A stretch of DNA of 64,000 bases. Origin: Streptomyces sp. R41 (GTDB taxonomy: Bacteria > Actinomycetota > Actinomycetes > Streptomycetales > Streptomycetaceae). The translations under genes were made by a program, and so were the position numbers. Below the pieces are notes generated by a model. That model did not search any database. It was given only the letters and a program-made list of their open reading frames with translations, and was not told the origin of the DNA. The stretch spans positions 3,906,001-3,970,000 of the forward strand of contig NZ_CP163443.1 of NCBI RefSeq assembly GCF_041053055.1. Direction: 5' to 3'. Shown one piece after another: positions 41,168-50,453 of the stretch; position 1 is the stretch's first letter; every line of letters begins with the position of its first letter.

Positions 41168-43809
41168 GCTGAGCCTCCGATCAGGGTGAGGAACGCGTCT
41201 TCCAGACGGCGATGGGGGCCCACCGACGCCACGGGCACTTCGAGCCGTACGAGCTCCACGACCAGCCGCTCCGCGCTCCCGTCGGGGTCGAGGCGGACCA
41301 GCAGCCCGCCGTCGGCGGCGGCGGCCGAGGCCACGCCCGGCAGAGCGCCGACCTTCTCGACGACCGGCTCCTCCACGGGGAAACCGGTGCCGACGAGAAG
41401 GGTGTCGCCGGAGCCGACGATCTCGCTCACCGGGCCCGCCTGGATCAGCCGGCCGCGGTCCATGACCACCAGGTGCGTGCAGGACTGCTCGACCTCGGCC
41501 AGAAGATGGCTGGAGACGATGACCGTGCGCCCCGCGGCGGCGTAACGGATCATGACCTCGCGCATCTCACGGATCTGCGGCGGGTCGAGGCCGTTGGTCG
41601 GTTCGTCGAGGATGAGGAGGTCCGGGAGGCCGAGCATCGCCTGGGCGATGGCGAGGCGTTGGCGCATGCCCTGGGAGTAGGTGCGGACCGCGCGGGCCAG
41701 CGCGTCGCCGAGGCCCGCGATCTCCAGCGCCTCCTCCAGGTGCGCGTCCTCGGGCGGACGGCCCGTCGCCTGCCAGTACAGCTCCAGGTTCTCGCGGCCC
41801 GAGAGGTGCGGCAGGAAGCCCGCGCCCTCGACGAACGCCCCGACCCGGGAGAGCACCGGTGCGCCCGGCCTGATCTGGTGCCCGAAGACCCGGATCTCGC
41901 CGCCGTCGGGCTTGATCAGGCCCATCAGCATGCGCAGGGTGGTCGTCTTGCCCGCGCCGTTCGGCCCGAGCAGGCCGAGGACCTGGCCCTTCTCCACGCG
42001 GAAGGACAGGTCCCGTACCGCGTACCGGTCCGCCGACTTCGCGTACCGCTTGCTCAAGTCGGTGATCTGGAGCGGGACTTCGGCGAGCTGTGGATCGGGT
42101 GCCCCCGGCGTCGTACGACGGCGGCCCGTCAGCAGCAGCGCCAGCGCGACCAGCGCTCCGGCCAGCGGCAGCCACCACACCCAGGCGGGCAGCGGCGCGG
42201 CGGCGGTCCTCACGCCGGGTGCCGTCGGGACCTGAAGGTCGCTCTTCAGGGACACGGTGTACGTCGCCGGGGCCGCCGGTGAGGCATAGCCGAGGTCGGT
42301 CGACGCGAGGACCAGCTTCAGCCGGTGGCCCTTCTGCACCTCGTGGTCGATGGCGGGAAGGGTGACCGTGACGTCCTTGCCGGACTTCGCGCCCTCCACC
42401 CGCAGCGGCGTGACCAGCTGCGAGGGCAGCACCTGCTGGGCGCCGCCCGGCCCGACGTCGTACACCTTCCCGAACAGGACCGCGTCGTCGCTGCTCGACG
42501 TGACGTGCACCGTCACCGTCGGCGAGCCGGTGATCCGCAGATCGCTGCCGAAGGCCCGGGACTCGAACTGTGCGGACTGGCCCGGGAAGTCGAGGGAGAT
42601 CCCGACGCCGAGGGACGAGAGCTGCGCGAGGCCGCCCGAGCCGCCGAGGCCCGGGAGGGCCGAGATGGCGGGCGGATTCGATCCCGCCGGGTTGTCGAAG
42701 CTCTGCTCGCGGCCGCTCAGCGCGATGGCGTGCTGTCCGCTCTCCAGTCCGGGATAGCTGTCCCCGCTCGCACCCCTGAGCAGAGCGGCGCCGTCGGTGG
42801 AGTCGATGCCTCCGGTGCGGGTGACGCGGAAGGCGGGGCCCGTGTCGGCGCTCTTGTCGTCCTTCAGATAGCGGTCGAACCACGAGTCGACGCGGGACTC
42901 GACGCGGCTCGTCTCCATGTCGCCGCCGTCGTGGCCGCCGGAGATCCAGTCGACGTCGACGGGCGCGCCGTTTGCCCTGATCGCCTTGGCCATCGCGTCG
43001 GCGTGGCCGAGCGGGAAGAGGGAGTCGGACTGGCCCTGCACGATGAGCGTGGGCACCTTGATGCGGTCGCCGACGGCGGAAGGGCTGCGCTCCTCGAGGA
43101 GCTTCGAGGCCGCCGCGTCCGGCTTTCCGGCCTCCGCGACCCGGTTGTACATCGAGCACAGCTGGGCCTGGAACCGGTCGCAGCCGCCGCCGGAGTTGAT
43201 GAAGATGCCGGCCCAGAGCTTCTTGAAGACCCCGTTCGGGAAGAGGGCGTCCGACAGGTTCCAGTACGTGATCGCCGGGGCGACCGCGTCGACCCGCTGG
43301 TCGTAGGCCGCGGCCAGCAGGGAGATCGCCCCGCCGTACGAGGCGCCGGTGACGCCCACGCGCGGGTCGCCGCTTTTGTCGAGCTGGACCTCCGGGCGCT
43401 CGGCCAGCCAGTCGATGAGCTTCGAGACGTCGGCGACCTCGGCCTTGGGGTCGTTCAGCCCGATCTTGCCGGTGGACTTCCCGAAGCCGCGCGCCGACCA
43501 GGTCAGCACCGCGTACCCGTCATGGGCGAGCTTCTCCGCCTCGTCCCGTACGTCCCGCTTGCTGCCGCCGAAGCCGTGCGCCAGGAGGACGGCGGGGCGG
43601 CGGTCCGAGGACGAGCCCGCGGTGAAGTACGAGGTGTCGATGCGCACCCCGCCGCCCATCGCCATGACGCGGTCGGCGCGGTGCACGGGCGGGGTGTCGC
43701 CCGAGGCGACAGCCGTCCACGTGCCCGCGCCGGCGAGCACGACGACGGCGGCGGCCGCGGCCGCGATCCACCGCCGGGGCCCGCGCAGTCGGGGCAGTCG
43801 AAGATCCAT
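41164..43809 (-). CDS. Fusion of extracytoplasmic S15-type alpha/beta hydrolase with ABC ATPase
   Basis: The 881-residue protein has a membrane anchor (about 12-35). It is followed by an alpha/beta hydrolase of the X-Pro dipeptidyl-peptidase/CocE type: nucleophile elbow GVTGASYGGAIS, ISGGHDGGD with a His, and a C-terminal jelly-roll domain to about residue 555. A second helix follows (about 560-580, WVWWLPLAGALVALALLLTG). The ABC ATPase (about 600-880) has GPNGAGKTTTLR, YSQGMRQRLAIAQAM and LLILDEPTNGLD. The hydrolase should be outside and the ATPase inside the cell. It is coupled by overlap with the ABC-2 permease. The substrate is unknown. Confidence 0.88.
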   Translation of the reverse strand: MDLRLPRLRGPRRWIAAAAAAVVVLAGAGTWTAVASGDTPPVHRADRVMAMGGGVRIDTSYFTAGSSSDRRPAVLLAHGFGGSKRDVRDEAEKLAHDGYAVLTWSARGFGKSTGKIGLNDPKAEVADVSKLIDWLAERPEVQLDKSGDPRVGVTGASYGGAISLLAAAYDQRVDAVAPAITYWNLSDALFPNGVFKKLWAGIFINSGGGCDRFQAQLCSMYNRVAEAGKPDAAASKLLEERSPSAVGDRIKVPTLIVQGQSDSLFPLGHADAMAKAIRANGAPVDVDWISGGHDGGDMETSRVESRVDSWFDRYLKDDKSADTGPAFRVTRTGGIDSTDGAALLRGASGDSYPGLESGQHAIALSGREQSFDNPAGSNPPAISALPGLGGSGGLAQLSSLGVGISLDFPGQSAQFESRAFGSDLRITGSPTVTVHVTSSSDDAVLFGKVYDVGPGGAQQVLPSQLVTPLRVEGAKSGKDVTVTLPAIDHEVQKGHRLKLVLASTDLGYASPAAPATYTVSLKSDLQVPTAPGVRTAAAPLPAWVWWLPLAGALVALALLLTGRRRTTPGAPDPQLAEVPLQITDLSKRYAKSADRYAVRDLSFRVEKGQVLGLLGPNGAGKTTTLRMLMGLIKPDGGEIRVFGHQIRPGAPVLSRVGAFVEGAGFLPHLSGRENLELYWQATGRPPEDAHLEEALEIAGLGDALARAVRTYSQGMRQRLAIAQAMLGLPDLLILDEPTNGLDPPQIREMREVMIRYAAAGRTVIVSSHLLAEVEQSCTHLVVMDRGRLIQAGPVSEIVGSGDTLLVGTGFPVEEPVVEKVGALPGVASAAAADGGLLVRLDPDGSAERLVVELVRLEVPVASVGPHRRLEDAFLTLIGGSA

Positions 43810-43925
43810 GCGTCAACGGTACGGGCCGCCACCGACAACCGATGCAACCGCCGGGCTGAACCCTCGCCCCTCCCAGGGGAGTACGGCCCCGGTCCCGCAT
43901 ACCGCGTCCGTGGTACGAACGGCCC

Positions 43926-44336
43926 ATGGAGATGCGCCGCGCCGGCACCGTCGGCGAACTGACCGCCGCCGAGTACCTCTTCGACCACCCCGTGCGCCCC
44001 GAGTGGGCCCAGCGTTTCCTGGACACCCAGGGCCACCACATCTTCCTCGCGTACGAGGACGGCAGTCCCGTCGGCTTCATCAGCGGCGTCGAGACGGTCC
44101 ACCCCGACAAGGGCACCGAGATGTTCCTTTACGAGCTGGCGGTCGGCGAGCCGTTCCGGCGGCGCGGCACCGGACGTGCGCTGATCCGGGAGCTCGCCGC
44201 CCTCGCCCGCGAACGCGGCTGCTACGGGATGTGGGTCGGTGTCGACACCGGAAACGACGTCGCCCTTGCCACCTACCGCAGCGCGGGTGGCAAGGACGAC
44301 GGGTCGTGCACGGTGGTTGCGTGGGACTTCGCGTGA
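43926..44336 (+). CDS. GNAT acetyltransferase, AAC(3)-I-like
   Basis: The 136-residue protein has the GNAT core: HHIFLAYEDGSPVGFISGVE, FLYELAVGEPFRRRGTGRALI (acetyl-CoA loop RRRGTG) and the end GNDVALATYRSAGG. The overall pattern resembles small AAC(3)-I-type aminoglycoside acetyltransferases and their housekeeping relatives. Whether it acts on antibiotics cannot be judged. It starts 116 bases from the divergent fusion gene and ends three bases from the convergent permease. Confidence 0.8.
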   Translation: MEMRRAGTVGELTAAEYLFDHPVRPEWAQRFLDTQGHHIFLAYEDGSPVGFISGVETVHPDKGTEMFLYELAVGEPFRRRGTGRALIRELAALARERGCYGMWVGVDTGNDVALATYRSAGGKDDGSCTVVAWDFA

Positions 44337-44339
44337 CCG

Positions 44340-45749
44340 TCAGGCCTGCGCGTCCTCCGGGATCGACACCAGCCAGCGGGTCTCGCGGCGCGGCCGCAGG
44401 TAGAAGGCCCAGTACAGGGTGGCGACGGCCGTGATGCCGCCGGTCCAGAGCAGGTAGCTCGTCTCCTGCTGGCTCAGGATGTACGCGAGGACCGCGATCA
44501 GCAGGACCGGCATCGCGGGCCACAGCGGCATGCGCCAGGCGGGCGTGTCGGCGTGCTTGCCGCGGCGGGCGAGCAGTGCGGCGACCGCGACCAGCAGATA
44601 CATGCCCGTCACCGACACGCCGGTCACCCCGTACAGGGTGTCCAGGTTGACGAAGCACAGGGCCGCGCCGGGGACGCCCACGAGGAGGGTGGCGACCCAG
44701 GGGGAGCCGAAGCGGCCGAGCCGGGAGAGGCCCTTGTTGACCGGCTCGGGCCACGCCTTGTCGCGGGCCGAGGCGAACAGCACCCGGGAGTTCTGGATGA
44801 CCATGACGATGCCCGCGTTGATGATGGCGAGGGCCACGCAGAGGCTGACGAAGGTGCCGACGGCGGAGTTCGACCAGGCCGTGACCATGCTGCTGATGTC
44901 GCCGCCGGTCAGGGTCGACAGGTCGGAGGCGCCCATGGTGATCGCGACGACCGGGACCAGGATGATGACCGTGGAGATGGCCAGAGTGGCGAGGACCGTA
45001 CGGGCGACGTTGCGGCGCGGATTCTCCAGTTCCTCGGAGAGGTAGACCGCGGTCGAGAAGCCCTGGGTGACGAAGAGGGCGATCGCGAGCCCGGAGACGA
45101 CCAGCATGGCCGTCACGGTGTCGGTGTGACCTCCGGAGCCCGCCACCTGCATCGAGACCAGGCTGCCGGCGCCGCGCTCGCTGTGCGCGAAGCCCAGGAC
45201 CGCCACGACGGCCGCCGCGATGACTTCGAGGACCAGGAAGACGCCGGTGATCCAGGCGTTGGCCCGCAGGTCGAGCAGGCCCGCAAGGGTGGCCAGGATC
45301 ATCACTCCGGCGCCCGCCATCGACGGGTTCAGGTGCACGATGGGCGCCAGGTAGTCCGCCGTGCCCATCGCGATCACCGGTGGCACGATCATGACGACGA
45401 GGAGCGAGAGCACGAAGACCAGCCAGCCCGCGAGGCGTCCGGCCATCGTGGAGACCATGGCGTACTCGCCGCCCGCGCTGGGGATGAGGGTGCCCAGCTC
45501 CGAGTAGCAGAACGCCACGGCGATACAGAGCAGCGAACCGATCGCGATGGTCAGCGCGGTCGCCGTGCCGAGGGACGAGAACAGGTCGGGCACGACCACG
45601 AACAGTGTGGAGGCGGGCGTCACGCAGGAGAGCGTCAGCAGGGTGCCGCCGACGATGCCGATGGATCGCTTGAGCTTTTGGGGGTTCCCGGAGGCCGTGG
45701 GGGCGGCGTCCGGGACGGCGGTCTCGACAGGGCGGAGCGTGTCGGTCAT
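44340..45749 (-). CDS. APC-superfamily amino acid/amine permease
   Basis: The 469-residue protein has 12 predicted helices. The first is LKRSIGIVGGTLLTLSCVTP, followed by YSELGTLIPSAGGEYAMVST, which has the conserved GGEY of APC permeases. YLSEELENPRRNVARTVLATL follows helix 6. It imports an amino acid or amine by cation coupling; the substrate is unknown. It is downstream of a 450-base gap with a TTGACG/CGTCAA dyad. Confidence 0.88.
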   Translation of the reverse strand: MTDTLRPVETAVPDAAPTASGNPQKLKRSIGIVGGTLLTLSCVTPASTLFVVVPDLFSSLGTATALTIAIGSLLCIAVAFCYSELGTLIPSAGGEYAMVSTMAGRLAGWLVFVLSLLVVMIVPPVIAMGTADYLAPIVHLNPSMAGAGVMILATLAGLLDLRANAWITGVFLVLEVIAAAVVAVLGFAHSERGAGSLVSMQVAGSGGHTDTVTAMLVVSGLAIALFVTQGFSTAVYLSEELENPRRNVARTVLATLAISTVIILVPVVAITMGASDLSTLTGGDISSMVTAWSNSAVGTFVSLCVALAIINAGIVMVIQNSRVLFASARDKAWPEPVNKGLSRLGRFGSPWVATLLVGVPGAALCFVNLDTLYGVTGVSVTGMYLLVAVAALLARRGKHADTPAWRMPLWPAMPVLLIAVLAYILSQQETSYLLWTGGITAVATLYWAFYLRPRRETRWLVSIPEDAQA

Positions 45750-45857
45750 GAAGCGGTTCCGATCGACTCGTGCGTCAGGTGATTCGGGCGGGAGCGTTAT
45801 CGCCTCCGGCGGCTCGCGTCGTACATCTCTTCGTCCGCTCCCGGCGTTGATGGAACC

Positions 45858-45879
45858 TTGACGGAAACCGTTGCGTCAA
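45858..45879. promoter_or_regulatory. Possible operator upstream of the APC permease
   Basis: TTGACG (45858-45863) is the inverse of CGTCAA (45874-45879), about 110 bases before the permease start. It may be a regulator site or overlap the -35 region. Support is by symmetry only. Confidence 0.3.
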
Positions 45880-46146
45880 TGGCGGTTTACCTACGGAATC
45901 CGCAGTAGCGGAGCGACGCACGTCACATCACTTTCCCAGGCGTCGACACCCCTGTATGGCAATCATCAAGACTCAGCAGAATGTGACCTTGCTTTCAAAG
46001 GTCATATCGGTCTGCAGCCTGCGTCACCCGTTTCATCACCTCATGACGAGAACCGCAGTCGAGGCGCCAAAATTCGCCAGGATTGGTCCGCACTCCGGAC
46101 GTCTGCCAGCCGGGAGAACGCCGAGGCGCAGCGGAGCCGAGCGCGG

Positions 46147-46182
46147 CGGTGCCCCGCGCCTCGGATGAGGGGCGGGGCACCG
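46147..46182 (-). terminator. Terminator of the inositol catabolic operon
   Basis: CGGTGCCCCGC (46147-46157) pairs perfectly with GCGGGGCACCG (46172-46182), 19 bases beyond the mmsA stop. Confidence 0.7.
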
Positions 46183-46200
46183 GGAGCAGCCTGGGCGGCC

Positions 46201-47703
46201 TCAGTGGTTGCGCGGGAAACCGAGGTCGACGCCGGTCGGGGCCTCGGACGGGTCCGGCCAGCGGGTGGTGACGACCTTGCCGCGGGTGTAGAAGTGCGTG
46301 CCGTCGTTGCCGTAGATGTGGTGGTCGCCGAAGAGGGAGTCCTTCCAGCCACCGAAGGAGTGGTAGCCGACGGGCACCGGGATCGGCACGTTCACGCCGA
46401 CCATGCCCGCCTCGATCTCCAGCTGGAAGCGGCGGGCGGCGCCGCCGTCCCGGGTGAAGATCGCGGTGCCGTTGCCGAAGGGGGACGCGTTGATCAGCGC
46501 CACACCCTCCTCGTACGTGTCGACGCGCAGCACGCACAGGACGGGGCCGAAGATCTCGTCCTTGTACGCGTCCGCCGTCACCGGCACGCGGTCCAGCAGC
46601 GAGAGGCCGATCCAGTGGCCGTCCTCGAAGCCCTCGACCGTGTAACCCGTGCCGTCGAGGACGACCTCGGAACCCTGGTCCGCGGCGCCCTTCACATACG
46701 ACGCCACCTTGTCGCGGTGCGCGGCCGTGATCAGCGGGCCCATCTCGGAGGTCGGGTCGTTGCCGGGGCCGATCTTGATCTTCTCGGCGCGCTCGCGGAT
46801 CTTCTCCACCAGCTCGTCGCCGATCGAGCCGACCGCGACCACGGCCGAGATGGCCATGCAGCGCTCGCCCGCCGAGCCGTACGCCGCCGACACCGCCGCG
46901 TCCGCCGCCGCGTCCAGGTCGGCGTCCGGGAGGACCAGCATGTGGTTCTTCGCGCCGCCGAGGGCCTGTACGCGCTTGCCGTTCGCGGCGGCCGTCGTGT
47001 GGATGTAGCGGGCGATCGGCGTCGAACCGACGAAGGACACCGCCTTCACGTCCGGGTGCTCCAGGAGGCGGTCGACGGCCACCTTGTCACCGTGCACGAC
47101 GTTGAAGACACCGTCCGGCAGACCGGCCTCCGCCAGCAGCTCGGCGATCTTCAGCGACGCCGACGGGTCCTTCTCCGACGGCTTCAGGACGAAGGTGTTG
47201 CCGCACGCGATGGCCAGCGGGAACATCCACATCGGCACCATGGCCGGGAAATTGAACGGCGTGATGCCGGCGACGACGCCGAGCGGCTGCCGGATCGAGG
47301 ACACGTCGACCCGGGAGGCCACCTCGGTCGAGAGCTCACCCTTCAGCTGCACGGTGATCCCGCACGCCAGGTCGACGATCTCGAGGCCGCGCGCGACCTC
47401 ACCGAGCGCGTCGGAGTGGACCTTGCCGTGCTCGGCGGTGATCAGCTCGGCGATCTCGTCGCGGTGGGCGTCGAGCAGCGCGCGGAACTTGAAGAGGATC
47501 GTGGTCCGCTTGGCCAGCGAGGACTGGCCCCAGGTCGCGTACGCGTCCTTCGCGGCGGCGACCGCGGCGTCGACCTCGTCGACGCTCGCGAAGGCGACCC
47601 GCGTGGTCACGGCGCCGGTCGCCGGGTCGGTGACCGGCCCGTACGTACCCGACGCACCTTCGACAGTCTTGCCACCGATCCAGTGGTTGACGGTCTTCGT
47701 CAT
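46201..47703 (-). CDS. mmsA: Methylmalonate-semialdehyde dehydrogenase (CoA-acylating)
   Basis: ATG 47703 follows GAAGGAG. The 500-residue enzyme of the aldehyde dehydrogenase superfamily has FNFPAMVPMWMFPLAIACGN, KPSEKDPSASL, GSTPIARYIHTTAAANGKR and the catalytic cysteine in GSAGERCMAIS. These fit MmsA/IolA. It turns malonate semialdehyde to acetyl-CoA (or methylmalonate semialdehyde to propionyl-CoA), the last step of inositol breakdown. It is the final gene of the iol operon, 14 bases after iolD. Confidence 0.94.
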   Translation of the reverse strand: MTKTVNHWIGGKTVEGASGTYGPVTDPATGAVTTRVAFASVDEVDAAVAAAKDAYATWGQSSLAKRTTILFKFRALLDAHRDEIAELITAEHGKVHSDALGEVARGLEIVDLACGITVQLKGELSTEVASRVDVSSIRQPLGVVAGITPFNFPAMVPMWMFPLAIACGNTFVLKPSEKDPSASLKIAELLAEAGLPDGVFNVVHGDKVAVDRLLEHPDVKAVSFVGSTPIARYIHTTAAANGKRVQALGGAKNHMLVLPDADLDAAADAAVSAAYGSAGERCMAISAVVAVGSIGDELVEKIRERAEKIKIGPGNDPTSEMGPLITAAHRDKVASYVKGAADQGSEVVLDGTGYTVEGFEDGHWIGLSLLDRVPVTADAYKDEIFGPVLCVLRVDTYEEGVALINASPFGNGTAIFTRDGGAARRFQLEIEAGMVGVNVPIPVPVGYHSFGGWKDSLFGDHHIYGNDGTHFYTRGKVVTTRWPDPSEAPTGVDLGFPRNH

Positions 47704-47717
47704 GGCCAAAAACTCCT

Positions 47718-49601
47718 TCACAGATGGCGGCGTCGGGCGGCGACGTGCCGGTCGTACTCCTCGCGCGCCTTGACCGCCGACGATCGGGTCGCGGTCTCGG
47801 CCACGGGTACATCCCACCAGGCTTGGGCCGGAGGCGCGCCCGACACTGTGTCTGCCGTTTCGGTCTCCACGTAGACACATGTGGGAGTGTCCGCGGCCCG
47901 GGCCTCGGAGAGCGCGGCCCGCAGGTCGCGGACGGTCTTCGCGCGTAGGACCCGCATGCCCAGGCTGGCCGCGTTGGCGGCGAGGTCGACGGGCAGCGGC
48001 GCCCCTGTGTACGAACCGTCCTCGGACCGGTAGCGGTACGCGGTGCCGTACCGCTCGCCGCCCACGGACTCGGAGAGACCGCCGATGGAGGCGTACCCGT
48101 GGTTCTGCAGAATGAGGACCTTGATCGCGATGCCCTCCTGAACGGCGGTGACGATCTCCGTCGGCATCATCAGATACGTGCCGTCGCCGACCAGCGCCCA
48201 GACGGGACGGTCGGGGGCCGCCATCCGCACCCCGATCGCGGCCGGGATCTCGTAGCCCATGCACGAGTAGCCGTACTCGACGTGGTACTGGTCGCGCGAG
48301 CGCGCCCGCCACAGTTTGTGCAGATCACCGGGGAGCGAACCGGCCGCGTTGATCAGGATGTCGTCCTCGGTGACCAGCTCGTCGAGTATGCCGAGGACCT
48401 GCGGCTGCGTCGGCCGGATGTCGACGTCCTCCGCCTCGTACGCCGCGTCGACCCGGTACTCCCAGCGCTCCTTGTCGTCCGTGTACTCGGTGACGTACGC
48501 GGGCTCGGCGCGGTGCTTGTGCAGCAGCAGCGCCTCGGTGAGCTCTTCGAGTCCCACGCGCGCGTCCGCGATCAGCGTCTGCCCGGAGAGCTTGTGGCCG
48601 TCGTAGGGCGCGATGTTGAGGTTCAGGAAGCGGACGTCCGAGGCGTTGAAGAGGGTGCCTGAGGCGGTGGTGAAGTCGGTGTAGCGGGTGCCGACGCCGA
48701 TCACCAGGTCGGCGGTGCGGGCGAGTTCGTCGGCGGTCGCGGTGCCGGTGTGGCCGATGCCGCCGACGTCCTGCGGGTGGTCCCAGCGCAGGGAACCCTT
48801 GCCGGCCTGGGTGGAGGCGACGGGGATGCGGGTGGCGGCGGCGAGTTCGGCGAGCGCCTCCTCGGCGCGGCTGTGGCGGACCCCGCCGCCCGCGACGATC
48901 AGGGGGCGGCGGGCATCGCGGATCGCCCGTACGGCGGCGGCCAGTTCACTCCCGTCCGGCGCCGGACGGCGTACGGTCCAGATCCGCTCGGCGAAGAACT
49001 CCTTGGGCCAGTCGTACGCCTCCGCCTGCACGTCCTGCGGCAGCGCGAGCGTGACCGCGCCGGTCTCGACGGGGTCGGTGAGCACCCGCATGGCCTGCAG
49101 GGCGGCCGGGATCAGCGCCTCGGGACGGGTGATGCGGTCGAAGTACTTCGACACCGGGCGCAGACAGTCGTTGACCGACACATCGCCCGCGTACGGGACC
49201 TCGAGCTGCTGGAGCACCGGGTCGGTGGGGCGGGTCGCGAAGACGTCGCCGGGCAGGAGCAGGACCGGGAGGTGGTTGATCGTCGCGAGGGCGGCGCCGG
49301 TGACGAGGTTCGTGGCGCCGGGGCCGATGGAGGTGGTCACGGCGTGCGTGGACAGACGGTTGGACTGGCGCGCGTACCCGACGGCCGCGTGCACCATCGC
49401 CTGTTCGTTACGGCCCTGGTGGTACGGCATGACATCGCCGTACTCGATGAGTGCCTGGCCGATCCCGGCGACGTTGCCGTGGCCGAAGATGCCCCAGGTG
49501 GCGCCGATCAGCCGCTGCCGCTCGTCGTCCCGTTCCGTGTACTGGGCGGCCAGGAACCGCACCAGCGCCTGTGCGACCGTCAGCCTCGTCGTTGAGGTCA
49601 T
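47718..49601 (-). CDS. iolD: 3D-trihydroxycyclohexane-1,2-dione acylhydrolase, TPP enzyme
   Basis: ATG 49601 overlaps the iolB stop (ATGA). The 627-residue enzyme of the thiamine diphosphate family has the N-terminal domain GIFGHGNVAGIGQALIEYG and the Glu-bearing GRNEQAMVHAAVGYARQ. The TPP-binding end has VGDGTYLMMPTEIVTAVQEGI. It opens the ring of 3D-3,5/4-trihydroxycyclohexane-1,2-dione to give 5-deoxy-glucuronate. The length and motifs match IolD rather than acetolactate synthase. Confidence 0.94.
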   Translation of the reverse strand: MTSTTRLTVAQALVRFLAAQYTERDDERQRLIGATWGIFGHGNVAGIGQALIEYGDVMPYHQGRNEQAMVHAAVGYARQSNRLSTHAVTTSIGPGATNLVTGAALATINHLPVLLLPGDVFATRPTDPVLQQLEVPYAGDVSVNDCLRPVSKYFDRITRPEALIPAALQAMRVLTDPVETGAVTLALPQDVQAEAYDWPKEFFAERIWTVRRPAPDGSELAAAVRAIRDARRPLIVAGGGVRHSRAEEALAELAAATRIPVASTQAGKGSLRWDHPQDVGGIGHTGTATADELARTADLVIGVGTRYTDFTTASGTLFNASDVRFLNLNIAPYDGHKLSGQTLIADARVGLEELTEALLLHKHRAEPAYVTEYTDDKERWEYRVDAAYEAEDVDIRPTQPQVLGILDELVTEDDILINAAGSLPGDLHKLWRARSRDQYHVEYGYSCMGYEIPAAIGVRMAAPDRPVWALVGDGTYLMMPTEIVTAVQEGIAIKVLILQNHGYASIGGLSESVGGERYGTAYRYRSEDGSYTGAPLPVDLAANAASLGMRVLRAKTVRDLRAALSEARAADTPTCVYVETETADTVSGAPPAQAWWDVPVAETATRSSAVKAREEYDRHVAARRRHL

Positions 49602-50446
49602 CGGTATCCCTCTGTGCTTCCTGTGTTGTCTACGTGTTCCGGGTGGAAGCAGATCCGCCACTCCCGCTCCTCGCCCGGTCCGGCCATCACGTTCAGGTAG
49701 TACATCGTGTGGCCGGGCTGGGCGATGGACGGGCCGTGCCATCCGTCGGGGACGAGGACGGCATCGCCGGTGCGGACCTCGGCGAGGACGTCGGATCCGC
49801 CCTCGTGCGAAGGGAATACGCGCTGATAGCCGAATCCGTTCGGACCGTCGATCTCGAAGTAGTAGATCTCCTCGAGCCGCGATTCGATACCGGGCCGGTG
49901 CTCGTCGTGCTTGTGCGGCGGGTACGAGGACCAGTTGCCGCCGGGGGTGATGACCTCGACGGCGATGAGCCTGTCGCAGTCGAAGGCGTCGGCGGAGGCG
50001 AAATTGCGCACCTTGCGGGCGCAGTTGCCGCTGCCTCGGTCTTCGACGGGAACCTCCGGCGCGGGGCCGTAGCGGGCGGGGAGTCGGCGCTCGCACTTCG
50101 CTCCTGCCAGGGCGAAGCGGCCTCCCGCGCCGGAGGCGATCTGGGCCCGGGCGTCACGGGGCACGTACGCGAAGTCGGAGACTTTGGCGAACACGCTCTG
50201 CCTGCCCAGGAGTTGGAACTCTTCGTCGTCCTCCACCTGCACGGCGCAACCGCCGTTCAGGGGGAGCACGATCCACTCGCTGTCACCGGTGGTGAAGGTG
50301 TGCGTACCACCGGGTCCCAGCTCCACGATCCGCAGGCTGCTGTGGGTCCAGCCGGCGCGCTTGGGGTCGATGTCGAGCGCGTAGTTCGCGTCGGCGGTGG
50401 TGCCCTTGGGGACGTACAGCTCGTTGGTCTGCTGCTCGTTGCTCAT
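49598..50446 (-). CDS. iolB: 5-deoxy-glucuronate isomerase
   Basis: The 282-residue cupin enzyme has the metal-binding region NWSSYPPHKHDEH with His residues and a Glu in RLEEIYYFEIDGPNGFGYQRVF, typical of IolB. It isomerises 5-deoxy-glucuronate to 2-deoxy-5-keto-gluconate, the substrate of IolC. It overlaps iolD by four bases and follows the aldolase gene with a 7-base gap. Confidence 0.94.
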   Translation of the reverse strand: MSNEQQTNELYVPKGTTADANYALDIDPKRAGWTHSSLRIVELGPGGTHTFTTGDSEWIVLPLNGGCAVQVEDDEEFQLLGRQSVFAKVSDFAYVPRDARAQIASGAGGRFALAGAKCERRLPARYGPAPEVPVEDRGSGNCARKVRNFASADAFDCDRLIAVEVITPGGNWSSYPPHKHDEHRPGIESRLEEIYYFEIDGPNGFGYQRVFPSHEGGSDVLAEVRTGDAVLVPDGWHGPSIAQPGHTMYYLNVMAGPGEEREWRICFHPEHVDNTGSTEGYR

Positions 50447-50453
50447 GCGGCCC

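Larger units (their letters stand above)
45750..46200. other. Intergenic region with dyad and operon terminator
   Basis: No gene is supported in these 451 bases. They hold the promoter of the permease, a dyad at 45858-45879 and the terminator of the inositol operon at 46147-46182. Confidence 0.5.

Noticed and set aside
45871..47874. Plus-strand open frame of about 667 codons opposite mmsA
   Set aside because: It mirrors a complete aldehyde dehydrogenase and has no domain, ribosome site or conserved motif.
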